Of a stretch of 64,000 nt of DNA, positions 44,101-52,644 are shown piece after piece. Where the stretch lies: contig NZ_QAJL01000001.1 of the NCBI RefSeq assembly GCF_003852525.1, positions 2,280,527-2,344,526 on the forward strand. The letters run 5' to 3'. This DNA is from Pedobacter sp. KBW06. Lineage in GTDB: Bacteria; Bacteroidota; Bacteroidia; Sphingobacteriales; Sphingobacteriaceae. Each line of letters opens with the position of its first letter. Positions within the stretch are counted from its first letter, which is position 1. The notes beneath the pieces are model-generated. The model did not search any database, was not told where the DNA came from, and saw only the letters and a list, made by a program, of their open reading frames with translations. A program made the translations under genes and the position numbers.

Positions 44101-44697
44101 TCAAGATTTGGGTTGAATCAGGATTAGCTTATAATAATTACCTTCTTTTCCATAACTAGGGGCAAACTTATAGTTCCTTTTTTCAAATCCAGATGAAAGG
44201 CTCTGCTGTTCTATTCTGGATAGTTTTACCGATCTGCTTTTCATGGCTAAAAGGTTGCAGAGGTAATCTTTTGTAAGGATATACATTTCCAGGTTAAAAA
44301 TACAATCATCTGTTGCCGTTATTTCATGCTTGAGCAGTATTCGCTTTAATGCTGAACAATTCAGATCAGTAAACTTTTCTATTTCACTAATACTCAATCC
44401 AACCAGCTCCCTTGCAATATCAGCAGCTTCTTTTAGCCCTTTATCCGGCATGGTGGATAGCTGAACATTATTATTTTTACGTGTGTAAGCTGCAGGAAGC
44501 TGATCTACAGAAATACCTTGTTTGAAGGCGGTAAAACACTCCTTAAAGTAAAGTTGAACTTTCAGTTTTCTAATTTGAAATATAATGTCAATTTCAAGTT
44601 TATCCAGATTATAGTATCTACTGGAATTTTTGAGACGTATGATCAATAGATCGACTTTCTCAGTCGTATTGATTGGGAGGAGATCGTTATATTCCAT
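44101..44697 (-). CDS. Hypothetical helical protein
   Basis: About 198 residues from ATG 44697. It contains a helix-turn-helix-like stretch, ELVGLSISEIEKFTDLNCSA followed by LKRILLKHEI, suggesting DNA binding. No family recognised. It ends 4 bp from the plus-strand membrane-protein gene. It lies just downstream of the nuclease-HEPN pair on the same strand (170-bp gap), so it might belong to that block. Confidence 0.55.
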   Translation of the reverse strand: MEYNDLLPINTTEKVDLLIIRLKNSSRYYNLDKLEIDIIFQIRKLKVQLYFKECFTAFKQGISVDQLPAAYTRKNNNVQLSTMPDKGLKEAADIARELVGLSISEIEKFTDLNCSALKRILLKHEITATDDCIFNLEMYILTKDYLCNLLAMKSRSVKLSRIEQQSLSSGFEKRNYKFAPSYGKEGNYYKLILIQPKS

Positions 44698-44866
44698 AAC
44701 CAAAAATCAGTGGTTAAATCATCTTTATTAAGCAAAGTCCTTCTGGCCATTGCTTAACTAATTTAATAAATTCCGTGGAATTAACCCCCATGCGTGCAAA
44801 AAGAAAAGAATGCTGATATAACAAGAATTGCGAGATCTACATCATTAGCCGGATTTCCTTCTGAAT

Positions 44867-46552
44867 TTAATTCTTTTTCTTTTCAATAAATAATTCATCT
44901 TCAAATCCCAAACCTGCAAAGTAGAGCTCATCGAATATCTGTTGGTTACCGGAATGAAAGGTAGCCATGCTATCCTCCATTTTCCCAAATTCCATAAATT
45001 TGGTTTTATTGGATAGAAAAGCACCACAAATATCCAGTTCATCGCTTGCATAAAGTCTGCCATGTAATTGTTCACGGATGAGTAGAAAGTCTATCAATTG
45101 GGTAACGGGGTGACTATAACATTTTCTAAGGGCAAGAAGAAAAGTCTCCAGGTCGTCAATATACACGGACCATGGAAAATGAAAATCTTCCTGTTTTTGC
45201 AGCATCAGCTTTAAATCCGTCTGAATGGGTCCAAAGCGTTCCAATGTAACTACAATAGAGAATACCTTAGTATACTTTGCCGGATCAACCAACTGATATG
45301 GCTGTTCTTTTTTGTAAAGGTAAAAAGGTTCGTTTTCATAGAATTTATTCTCTACACGCAGGCACTGCTGGTAACCATATTGAATTGAGGAATCAAAATC
45401 ATCCTTTATTCTTGAATATCCCTTGATCGAGTCACGAAATGGTTCTTTAAATTTTGAGGCTTTAATTTCGATGATCAAAGCCAGGTTCCGCGATAGGATC
45501 AAAATATCCTGCTCAGTATTAGTTTCTACATGATATCCGGTGTGGTAAAAGGCCTGGGAGTCATTTTTAAAGAATGTTTTAAAAATATCTTCAGTTTTTA
45601 TCTCCAAAGTTCTGTCTCTGTGTTTACGAATTTTATCCCCCCTCTTAGGGTCCAGCTGCAAATGTTTATATAGAAAATTACTCATTGCCAGAGGCAGTTG
45701 CTTTTGATAGGCGAACAAGTATTCACCGGACGGGAGCTTAATGATCGGTTTTTCGTCCAAAGGGTTTCCCTGAGCAAAAAAAAGAAAGCGATCATTTGGT
45801 TTGGGGTCCAGTACAAAGATTTCCAGGAAACGGTCAATCTTTTCTTCAGCAAATGCAGAACAGTATTCCTCTCTTGTAAATTTAAAGGAATCATGGCTAC
45901 TGATCATGAAGTTATCCAATCCACGTTTAACATCGGGGGGTAAAGCTGCTAACCGGCCAGCAAGATCATGGTGTTTCTCACCGGAAAGAAATTGTCCGAA
46001 TGCCGGATCCTGTTGAAATTCCCTTTGTCTTTTATATTTTTCAGCACCAACAAACTCAGAGAAGCGGTACAGCCTGATCAAAAATTGTGTATTAAAACCA
46101 AAGTCCTTTTCAATCACCTCATCATAAGGTGTAAATATCCGCTTCAGACGGTCCAGATCCTGCTCTACATAATTTAGTACTCCATTTTCAAAGTAAGTAT
46201 GAAAAGAAACATTATGAATTACCTTTTTCAGAACATCCTCATTATCCCCCAGTTCCCCTAAACCAATATCGCGATAGCAGTCTTTAATCGAGCGAAGGTC
46301 TTTCGCCCAGCTTTTAAGCTCCTGTTCTTTCATCCAGAAATCTTCTGTACCCCTGTTCTGGGCGGTAACATTCAAAGCCATGAGGTAAAGAAAATCTTTC
46401 AACCGGGATTGAAACTGACTGATTACCTCTCCCCCGGATTTATATCGAATAAAATAGCAAAAGAAGCCCACAAAGCTTTCTACATCAAAAGCACTTACCT
46501 CCTTTTTTAGCTGAAGGCTTAAGGCCTGCAATTTTTCATCGAGTATTTCCAT
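44867..46552 (-). CDS. Large protein with PD-(D/E)XK nuclease core
   Basis: A 561-residue protein. I set the start at ATG 46552 (MEILDEKLQALSLQLKKEV), because an earlier start at 46609 would overlap the upstream gene and adds a poor N-terminus. The nuclease signature lies in NTEQDILILSRNLALIIEIK: D349 and the E-x-K pair E362/K364, with an upstream glutamate in LEIKTEDIF. The N-terminal 290 residues are helical and unassigned. It begins 7 bp after the HEPN-motif gene, so the two are surely one transcription unit. I do not know this family. Confidence 0.7.
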   Translation of the reverse strand: MEILDEKLQALSLQLKKEVSAFDVESFVGFFCYFIRYKSGGEVISQFQSRLKDFLYLMALNVTAQNRGTEDFWMKEQELKSWAKDLRSIKDCYRDIGLGELGDNEDVLKKVIHNVSFHTYFENGVLNYVEQDLDRLKRIFTPYDEVIEKDFGFNTQFLIRLYRFSEFVGAEKYKRQREFQQDPAFGQFLSGEKHHDLAGRLAALPPDVKRGLDNFMISSHDSFKFTREEYCSAFAEEKIDRFLEIFVLDPKPNDRFLFFAQGNPLDEKPIIKLPSGEYLFAYQKQLPLAMSNFLYKHLQLDPKRGDKIRKHRDRTLEIKTEDIFKTFFKNDSQAFYHTGYHVETNTEQDILILSRNLALIIEIKASKFKEPFRDSIKGYSRIKDDFDSSIQYGYQQCLRVENKFYENEPFYLYKKEQPYQLVDPAKYTKVFSIVVTLERFGPIQTDLKLMLQKQEDFHFPWSVYIDDLETFLLALRKCYSHPVTQLIDFLLIREQLHGRLYASDELDICGAFLSNKTKFMEFGKMEDSMATFHSGNQQIFDELYFAGLGFEDELFIEKKKN

Positions 46553-46559
46553 GATCCAA

Positions 46560-47912
46560 TTATGAAGGGTTATGGAGAAACTTATAAATCCTTTCATATT
46601 CCTGCTCATCGATCAGTCTAGGATTCACCTGATCGTAACCAAAATCATAAGGAAATACATCTAATAAATCCGGAGCATTCAATTTGACATAATAACCATA
46701 ATAACTAATGATATCCTTATAGACTCCGATTAATCTATAGGTATCTTTTTCCAGCAATTTTGAATAGCGTTTTTCAGAAACAGATTCTTTGGTATGAATC
46801 GTCTGATTGCGGAGCTTCAATAATTTACGAAAATCCTCCCACCAAACAGCCTGCTGTGGATCTGGCGTAGAAAGGATATCTTTTAAAAGAATTTTCAATT
46901 TATCTGATAAGTTATATTCCTCTGTTGCTTTTTTGGTTATTCTTTTCCCATTTTTTGCCAAATAAGGATGCCCCTTAGCAACCATCATATTGATAAAAGC
47001 CTCAAGGGCAGTAAAAGAAAAAATAAGAGCGGTGGTTATTAACTCAAAATAATCCAAATACTTCTTCTGCTTGTCCATAGTGGGGAAAGTATGGTGATTA
47101 TATTCATTACGATCCAAGATATATTCATCGAAGAAAACCTGCGCTTCTTTTAAATTTCTATCACAGATTTTAGCATATATACTGACATCGTTAGGCCTTA
47201 TCATAAGAACAGATCGATCATCAAACTTTAGCACCCAATCATCGCTAAAAATATGCTTTTTAGAAAAATCGTCCTGGTAAAGCAAAATATCGGGTTTTCT
47301 TGCTCTGGGATCATTGTTTTCTTTATAGCGTTGATTAAGTTCACCGGTAACTTCGGCTAAAGGATCTACGACATTCCATTTATCATCTTCATAACTCAGA
47401 TAATAAATCTTCTGTTTGGATACATAACAAGCCTTGAGCGAATTCACCAACACTTGATTGGTACCTGATGTCCATTCATGAATCGCTACGAATGCCTCAC
47501 GAACACTATCCATCCAGTTTTCCAAGCTGTTATCCGATAACTGAAAGAGCAGTGTATTTTCATGTTCATCCAAATAATAAATAGAAAATACGGCGCTACG
47601 AATGCTATCCTGTGAGCTAAAATATCCAACGAATACAGCAAATAAAGTCTCCAGGTTTTCCATAAACACGCCGAACTCTGTACTCTGTTTCTGGGAGTGG
47701 AACTCCATAAATTTTTTACTGATGTAAAAGCTCAGGTTAGAAGGATTGCCAATTAATCCATTTTCAGGAAACAAATCACGAGCCCACATTAAAATCTCAA
47801 TACTAATTCCGGTGTTGCACATCGGTACCTGAAGCTTCTGCTCAGCAAAAAGGAGGTAGGTTTGATTTGGAGAAGCGATACCAATATCTCCGGTAAGTTT
47901 AGGCCATTTCAT
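46560..47912 (-). CDS. Protein with C-terminal HEPN-like motif
   Basis: A 450-residue protein. The C-terminal 170 residues are helical with FSFTALEAFINMMVAKG and KLLKLRNQTIHTKES; the latter carries R368-x4-H373, the RNase motif of HEPN domains. The N-terminal 280 residues (GDIGIASPNQTYLLFAEQK, WVLKFDDRSVLMIRPNDVSI) are beta-rich and unassigned. It lies just upstream of the PD-(D/E)XK gene, 7 bp apart. A ribonuclease and a DNase-type fold in one operon suggests a defence module. The HEPN call rests on a short motif and its helical context. Confidence 0.6.
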   Translation of the reverse strand: MKWPKLTGDIGIASPNQTYLLFAEQKLQVPMCNTGISIEILMWARDLFPENGLIGNPSNLSFYISKKFMEFHSQKQSTEFGVFMENLETLFAVFVGYFSSQDSIRSAVFSIYYLDEHENTLLFQLSDNSLENWMDSVREAFVAIHEWTSGTNQVLVNSLKACYVSKQKIYYLSYEDDKWNVVDPLAEVTGELNQRYKENNDPRARKPDILLYQDDFSKKHIFSDDWVLKFDDRSVLMIRPNDVSIYAKICDRNLKEAQVFFDEYILDRNEYNHHTFPTMDKQKKYLDYFELITTALIFSFTALEAFINMMVAKGHPYLAKNGKRITKKATEEYNLSDKLKILLKDILSTPDPQQAVWWEDFRKLLKLRNQTIHTKESVSEKRYSKLLEKDTYRLIGVYKDIISYYGYYVKLNAPDLLDVFPYDFGYDQVNPRLIDEQEYERIYKFLHNPS

Positions 47913-48067
47913 AAGTTATGGATTTAAATTCAGTTCATTGCAGCAGTACAACTCAAATTAAGCAAAATAATTTCCATAAAGAGATCCATCATTAAAAAAA
48001 ACGACATAAATCATACAATTATCATTATCTATCAAGAGGTTATATAAATAACAATGGAGACCTACTG
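47913..48067. other. Divergent intergenic region
   Basis: AT-rich promoter region between the HEPN-type gene (minus) and the 158-residue protein (plus). No palindrome of note was found. Confidence 0.4.
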
Positions 48068-48544
48068 ATGACCATTTTTCAGCTGTTCCCACCGCCTACT
48101 GACCCATCGGCAGTGCATAAAAAGTGGAAACATTCGTTGTCGTTTTTTCTCAGATTGGCATTAAGTACTTTCAGGGATACTAATTTAAATGATATGCAAA
48201 CACAAAATTCTTACGACCGTTCATTTTTATATGAAAATTTTATGAGAAGAGCTTTCCGTACAGGAAGAGATTTTTCAAAAGGAATTGATGGCTCACATTA
48301 TCAGCAATTGGAAAGGATTTCTAACGGAACTTCATTAATCCGAACCAGTTATGCCAAACAGATGCAAAAGATTAAAAACTACCTATCAAAAGGAATTCAG
48401 AAAGTATTAAAATGGAAACTGACCGATCAGGAAAGGTCAAGAATAATTTTCTATGCTTCACAGATCGAAAGTACGGAATATGAAGACACGTTATATGTAT
48501 CCATTGAAGGTTTGATTAATGTTACAGCACGGTTTAAAGAATAA
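48068..48544 (+). CDS. Hypothetical protein, 116-158 residues
   Basis: The start is uncertain. ATG 48068 has a GGAG 8 bp before it, but the family-like part starts at ATG 48194 (MQTQNSYDRSFLYENFMRRA). The protein is basic and helical, with no domain I know. A perfect terminator follows. It is divergent from the HEPN-nuclease operon and close to the conjugation block, so it may be accessory. Confidence 0.55.
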   Translation: MTIFQLFPPPTDPSAVHKKWKHSLSFFLRLALSTFRDTNLNDMQTQNSYDRSFLYENFMRRAFRTGRDFSKGIDGSHYQQLERISNGTSLIRTSYAKQMQKIKNYLSKGIQKVLKWKLTDQERSRIIFYASQIESTEYEDTLYVSIEGLINVTARFKE

Positions 48545-48560
48545 CGACAGTTATCCTATT

Positions 48561-48620
48561 AAAAAAACAATTCACAAACAAGGCAGAACTAAATTTGGTT
48601 ACCTGGTGAATTGTTTTTTT
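48561..48620 (+). terminator. Intrinsic terminator with large loop
   Basis: A 15-bp perfect stem, AAAAAAACAATTCAC (48561-48575) with 48606-48620, encloses a 30-nt loop and ends in seven T. It ends the preceding gene. Confidence 0.75.
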
Positions 48621-48733
48621 ATATTTAAATTATATCAATTAATGCCCTCATTTACACACCACCATAAGTGTGCCGCTAGTCACTGCAAGCAAAACTAAGC
48701 CTCCAGGTAGCTAAAGAAAGGGTTCTAAAAAAT

Positions 48734-48928
48734 ATGGCTATGAAAAAGACATTTAAAATCATCCAATTGGATCCCAAGGAGTTGCGTCATGAAGCAGGAA
48801 ATTTCCCAATACAATCACAGGTACCATTTGGTCCACGATTTAATACTAAGCAAGAAGCAGAGGACTGGCTTGCAAAGAAGCTCAACATTAACAAGAGTTA
48901 CATGATATTAGAAATCTACAGTTTATAA
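48734..48928 (+). CDS. Small hypothetical protein (64 residues)
   Basis: A basic soluble protein starting MAMKKTFKIIQLDPKELRHE. The region RFNTKQEAEDWLAKKLN looks like a short conserved domain. Two in-frame ATG codons lie 6 bp apart. No function known. Included because the frame is clean and the composition protein-like. Confidence 0.5.
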   Translation: MAMKKTFKIIQLDPKELRHEAGNFPIQSQVPFGPRFNTKQEAEDWLAKKLNINKSYMILEIYSL

Positions 48929-49128
48929 AACACTTTAAGGTTTTAATAAAAAATGATTAAGATTAAGGTCCCGTTACCGCCTGAGCTATCAAGATCAAAA
49001 AAATAATCTTGAGCAGCAAATTAACTCCTATGGAGCAATTGAGTAAGAGAATACCGGCACGAAAAAAGAATCCAATGATGTTTGGATACCGGATATGTAT
49101 TATTGCAAATAAGAACGTCCTTCATCTT
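48929..49128. other. Intergenic, nothing recognised
   Basis: Convergent region before the minus-strand HEPN-motif gene. No strong hairpin is seen. Confidence 0.4.
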
Positions 49129-50256
49129 TTACTCCGAAGAACCAGTCATATAGAACTTCAGGTATTCAAAAGCACACGCAAACAGAGGAGTATCTTTGTG
49201 TTTTTTCATGATCTTCAACTCGGCCATAATTACCGGATCCTCTCCATAGTTTTCCATAAAATATTTAATTCCACCGACATCATGGTCCTCATATAGCTTC
49301 GAAAATTCATACCCCAAATCAAAAACCGTGTTAAATCGGCTAAATTCCTCATCAATAATTTCAGATGGATCAGTCACTTCACAAAACTCAAAAAAAGGTA
49401 GTTCCAGCTCTGGCTCAGTCGCCGTTTTTGCACCCGGATTTATGATTTCATTGAGACATTCAATCGTTTCGTTAACACAATCTTTTAGCTCCTGTTTAAA
49501 AAGCTTCTTTAAAAACCCGTATCTCTCATGCTCTAAGCGCTTTTGCTCGCATTCCAAAAGAAATTCTTTGGTATAAGCCTCATTATGCCTGAAGATAATT
49601 TCAAAGCGATGCTCAGCAAGATCAATTACCTTTTCAAAAGGTATGGTATCTATTAATGATGAGAAGCCAATAAGCTTTTTTTGAAAATCCTTAAGTATTT
49701 TAAAGATACGCTTCCAGATCAGGTCCAGATAGTGATCTAAAAAATCAAAATGCCTGGCAAGAATATCAGCCCAAGCAAATGTCATGGTTTTTCCCTGAAA
49801 GCGGCTTTCATTCTTATAAAGCACATACTTAATCTCTGAATTAGAAAATCCCCGACCAAAAAACACGGAAGAAATAAATTGGTTGTTACGTCTTCTGATA
49901 GGGTGGCCAATAAGTTCATTTCTAATGTCCCTGTTAATTTTTTTGTAGTCCCCCGAGCTTTTCTGCATTTTAAAAACAATCAATAATTCATCTATCAAAT
50001 CCTGATGGGTATACAAGGTTTGAAGCACACCAATGGCATTAAAAACATTTTTCATCGCGTCATTGGTGTTACCAGCTTCGTTCATGAATTCAAGCGTATC
50101 GCGCAAATAAATAAAGACATCAGCAAGGTAATTATTTTGGATTTCCTCAGTGAAATTTATTTCACTGTTACAGGCTTTATATTCCAGAAAATAACGCATC
50201 CAGATATCCGAGATATTTTTAATTCTGCCCTGTATTTTAGTAATGCGTTCTGTCAT
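49129..50256 (-). CDS. Helical protein with HEPN-like RX5H motif
   Basis: About 375 residues from ATG 50256 (MTERITKIQGRIKNISDIW). INRDIRNELIGHPIRR carries R112-x5-H118 in new numbering, the spacing allowed for HEPN RNases, inside a helical N-terminal half. The rest is helical and acidic (VTDPSEIIDEEF, YFMENYGEDPVIM). Whether it is a true HEPN toxin or only helical is unclear. It follows the conjugation block on the same strand; the histone-like gene upstream ends with a strong terminator, so this is a separate unit. Confidence 0.5.
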   Translation of the reverse strand: MTERITKIQGRIKNISDIWMRYFLEYKACNSEINFTEEIQNNYLADVFIYLRDTLEFMNEAGNTNDAMKNVFNAIGVLQTLYTHQDLIDELLIVFKMQKSSGDYKKINRDIRNELIGHPIRRRNNQFISSVFFGRGFSNSEIKYVLYKNESRFQGKTMTFAWADILARHFDFLDHYLDLIWKRIFKILKDFQKKLIGFSSLIDTIPFEKVIDLAEHRFEIIFRHNEAYTKEFLLECEQKRLEHERYGFLKKLFKQELKDCVNETIECLNEIINPGAKTATEPELELPFFEFCEVTDPSEIIDEEFSRFNTVFDLGYEFSKLYEDHDVGGIKYFMENYGEDPVIMAELKIMKKHKDTPLFACAFEYLKFYMTGSSE

Positions 50257-50278
50257 ATTGTATGATAAATCCGGGGAA

Positions 50279-50320
50279 TAAAAAAACAAAGGCTGCCGGA
50301 GTGTTCCGGCAGCCTTTGTT
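50279..50320 (-). terminator. Strong terminator after the histone-like gene
   Basis: A 16-bp perfect stem (50285-50300 with 50305-50320, loop GTGT), GC-rich in the middle, is followed by a T run on the minus strand. It closes the gene ending at 50336 and probably the conjugation transcript. No T run follows on the plus strand. Confidence 0.92.
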
Positions 50321-50335
50321 AAAGCAGTTATAGAC

Positions 50336-50518
50336 TTATTTGGTCTCTTTGTTTTTCAGTTCAGTAACTTCTGCGCGCCCTGCCTGAGCCAGCACTTTAA
50401 TTTCCTGATAAGCTTTACGAAGACGAGTTCCGGCAGCTTTGTTTCCTTTTTCGTGGAAAGCAGTTGCATCAGCTTCAGTAGCTGCAACAAGGTCTTTTAG
50501 TTTTTGAAATGTTGACAT
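50336..50518 (-). CDS. Histone H1-like (Hc1) nucleoid protein
   Basis: A 60-residue protein, MSTFQKLKDLVAATEADATA then KGNKAAGTRLRKAYQEIK, matching the Hc1-like histone family common in Bacteroidota. It coats or compacts DNA. On mobile elements such proteins may silence or protect the element. It is the last gene before the strong terminator and follows two unknown conjugation-region genes. Confidence 0.82.
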   Translation of the reverse strand: MSTFQKLKDLVAATEADATAFHEKGNKAAGTRLRKAYQEIKVLAQAGRAEVTELKNKETK

Positions 50519-50571
50519 AAAATAGGGTTTAGAATGTGAATGTATAAATAATTAGGTGAATTAAAAACGGA

Positions 50572-51570
50572 TTAGATAGACATTCCTTCAGTTTGAGTTA
50601 TATCTTTATCTTTTTTTGCATTCAACTGCCTGAAAGTGTTTTGCTCCTTACCAGGAACTATCTTATTTTGCTTTTGATAGTCTTCCCTTTTTACAGAGGT
50701 GCCATCAGGTTGATAAAAGTTGATGTTATAAAAACGAGGCATAGCTTCAATATGCAGCTTTTGTTCCAGTCCTGATTTATCGACTGCTGTAATTAAGGGC
50801 CGTTCTCCATCCTTAAGATCAGCTATCAAGGCTTCAAACTTTTCAGGAGTATTCAGTTCTTTGATATTGTAAGTCTGTAATTCTTTTTCCAGGTTAAACC
50901 CATACCCTTCACTATACTGATTAATTTTCAGATTCCCATAGTTGTCCCTGGGTTCATTTAGCTTATAAGTATTCCAGGCCTCGTATTGTTTTCCTAAACG
51001 ACTAACCAGGTCATCTCTATAGGCAGCTCCATCCTGAAGCATATTGGCACTTTGCTTTAAATTAAAGCCCAAACCTTTGTTCACATAGACTGTATTGGTT
51101 AGAGGTTCGTTAAGCTCAAACTTAAACTCCTTGTTGGTATAGTTCACCTTTCCCTCGTTTACAGTTGCGATTAAAACAGCATCTTTAATACTTTTACCGA
51201 TCATCAGTTCAGCATTATTCTCTCTGTTTTTGAAGTCTCTGATCGCCTGAACAGGACTTTGATAATGTTTGATTGCTTTTACTCCATTTTCCTGAGCGGG
51301 AGAAACGATCATATAACTTTTACCTTCTTCAAGTGGCCTAGCTTTACTTAAAGCCAGATCATACTTATTAAAGTAATAGTAATCTGATTTCGCTGAGCAT
51401 TTGACATGTAGGGTCGCTTCAAGATAGCCTTGACGGGAAGGTAGTTGTCCGGTGACTTCAATTTTTACCAGCCCCTGATCCATTAATTCTTCCACCTGCC
51501 TGGCCATCTGTTCAGGCACTTTAAGGGCTTTTACTTCGGCCCTAAAATCTTCTAAACTGTTTCTGTTCAT
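50572..51570 (-). CDS. Conjugation-region protein, paralog of the next gene
   Basis: A 332-residue soluble protein that resembles DUF3945-type proteins found in Bacteroidota mobile elements: DYYYFNKYDLALSKARPLEE, then GYGFNLEKELQTYNIKEL, with GERPLITAVDKSGLEQKLHI in a beta-rich C-terminus. By eye it shares the pattern FNL-x-KEL and S-G-x-x-x-x-L with 51591-52643. It may bind DNA or peptides during transfer. Function unknown. Confidence 0.65.
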   Translation of the reverse strand: MNRNSLEDFRAEVKALKVPEQMARQVEELMDQGLVKIEVTGQLPSRQGYLEATLHVKCSAKSDYYYFNKYDLALSKARPLEEGKSYMIVSPAQENGVKAIKHYQSPVQAIRDFKNRENNAELMIGKSIKDAVLIATVNEGKVNYTNKEFKFELNEPLTNTVYVNKGLGFNLKQSANMLQDGAAYRDDLVSRLGKQYEAWNTYKLNEPRDNYGNLKINQYSEGYGFNLEKELQTYNIKELNTPEKFEALIADLKDGERPLITAVDKSGLEQKLHIEAMPRFYNINFYQPDGTSVKREDYQKQNKIVPGKEQNTFRQLNAKKDKDITQTEGMSI

Positions 51571-51590
51571 AAGCTTTACATCTTTTATAG

Positions 51591-52643
51591 TTAGCTGATA
51601 TGCAGAGAATGTCCCTGTTTTCGATGTTTTATTTTTTTGACTGGCACAATAGCCTTTTCAAGTCTTTGAGTGGATTTTTTTTTCAGGCTGAGCATTTGGG
51701 GGTCAATCAACTGATGATCCTTATCACGGATAGTGATTTGTTTATTCTTAGGGTCTGCCTGCAGGTAAGAAAGCTCCCCAGAGGGCATCCTCACTGTGAC
51801 TTGCTCTCCCTGCCCCATTGCCCTAAAGACACGCTCAAGGAGCAACTCCGGCTGTTTTAGCGTTTGGGAGAGGCTTTCCAACTCCTTTTTTAAATTAAAT
51901 TGATGATCAAGCTCCATTAACATTAATTTTCCTCGCAACCCCGGAACATCATTATTAACCTGAATCCAGGTAGCAGCAGAATCGCCATTATTGTGCAAAC
52001 CTTTCAGCAATACTGCCCGGCCCTGCATCAGATTCAGGGCCTGTCTTATATTAATCCCAGAGTCTGTTTTAAAATCACAGGATTGCTCCTTACCAGGGGG
52101 GTTCAGGTTCTTTACTGTGGCACTATAGCTATTAAATTGATAATGACCAGCCAGATTCTTTTGTAAATGAAGGCGAACATCCAGGCTGTAGTTTTCCCGG
52201 TAACTGGTATTGAGGTCAATCTGGATTTCATTACGTTGATAATCCAGGTGCTTCTCCAGGTCCGGCATTTTTCCTTGCAGGCCTTGTAAAGAAAATGCCT
52301 GGTACAATACCTGAATGTTATCCGCTTTCATTTTACGCATCCTGCTTAACTCAACAGGACGGTCAAAACCCACTGACTTTATCCTTCTGAACAAACGCAA
52401 TAGCGGATTAGGATATAGCTTTTTTTCGAGCACAGCTACCGCTTTTTTTATTAAATCAAGGACCAGTTGTTCATCCACTGAGTTCCCCCCAGAGATCCTT
52501 AGTAAACCATTTCGTAGAAAATTATGTTTCTGTCTATCCAGGCCAGCAAGCACCGCATCGCCACTGAAAACCTCCTGTAACATTTTTTGCTTTTCTTCCC
52601 AGTTTTGCCACAGCAATACCGCCCTGTTTACTTCCCCGTTCAT
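51591..52643 (-). CDS. Conjugation-region protein, paralog of the previous gene
   Basis: A 350-residue protein: an N-terminal helical region (LQEVFSGDAVLAGLDRQKHN), then LMELDHQFNLKKELESLSQT and GEQVTVRMPSGELSYLQA. The C-terminal tail is strongly basic (KKIKHRKQGHSLHIS), suggesting nucleic-acid contact. It starts 1 bp after traM stops, so it is translated with the transfer genes. In many related elements this slot holds traN. No catalytic motif seen. Confidence 0.65.
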   Translation of the reverse strand: MNGEVNRAVLLWQNWEEKQKMLQEVFSGDAVLAGLDRQKHNFLRNGLLRISGGNSVDEQLVLDLIKKAVAVLEKKLYPNPLLRLFRRIKSVGFDRPVELSRMRKMKADNIQVLYQAFSLQGLQGKMPDLEKHLDYQRNEIQIDLNTSYRENYSLDVRLHLQKNLAGHYQFNSYSATVKNLNPPGKEQSCDFKTDSGINIRQALNLMQGRAVLLKGLHNNGDSAATWIQVNNDVPGLRGKLMLMELDHQFNLKKELESLSQTLKQPELLLERVFRAMGQGEQVTVRMPSGELSYLQADPKNKQITIRDKDHQLIDPQMLSLKKKSTQRLEKAIVPVKKIKHRKQGHSLHIS

Positions 52644-52644
52644 T

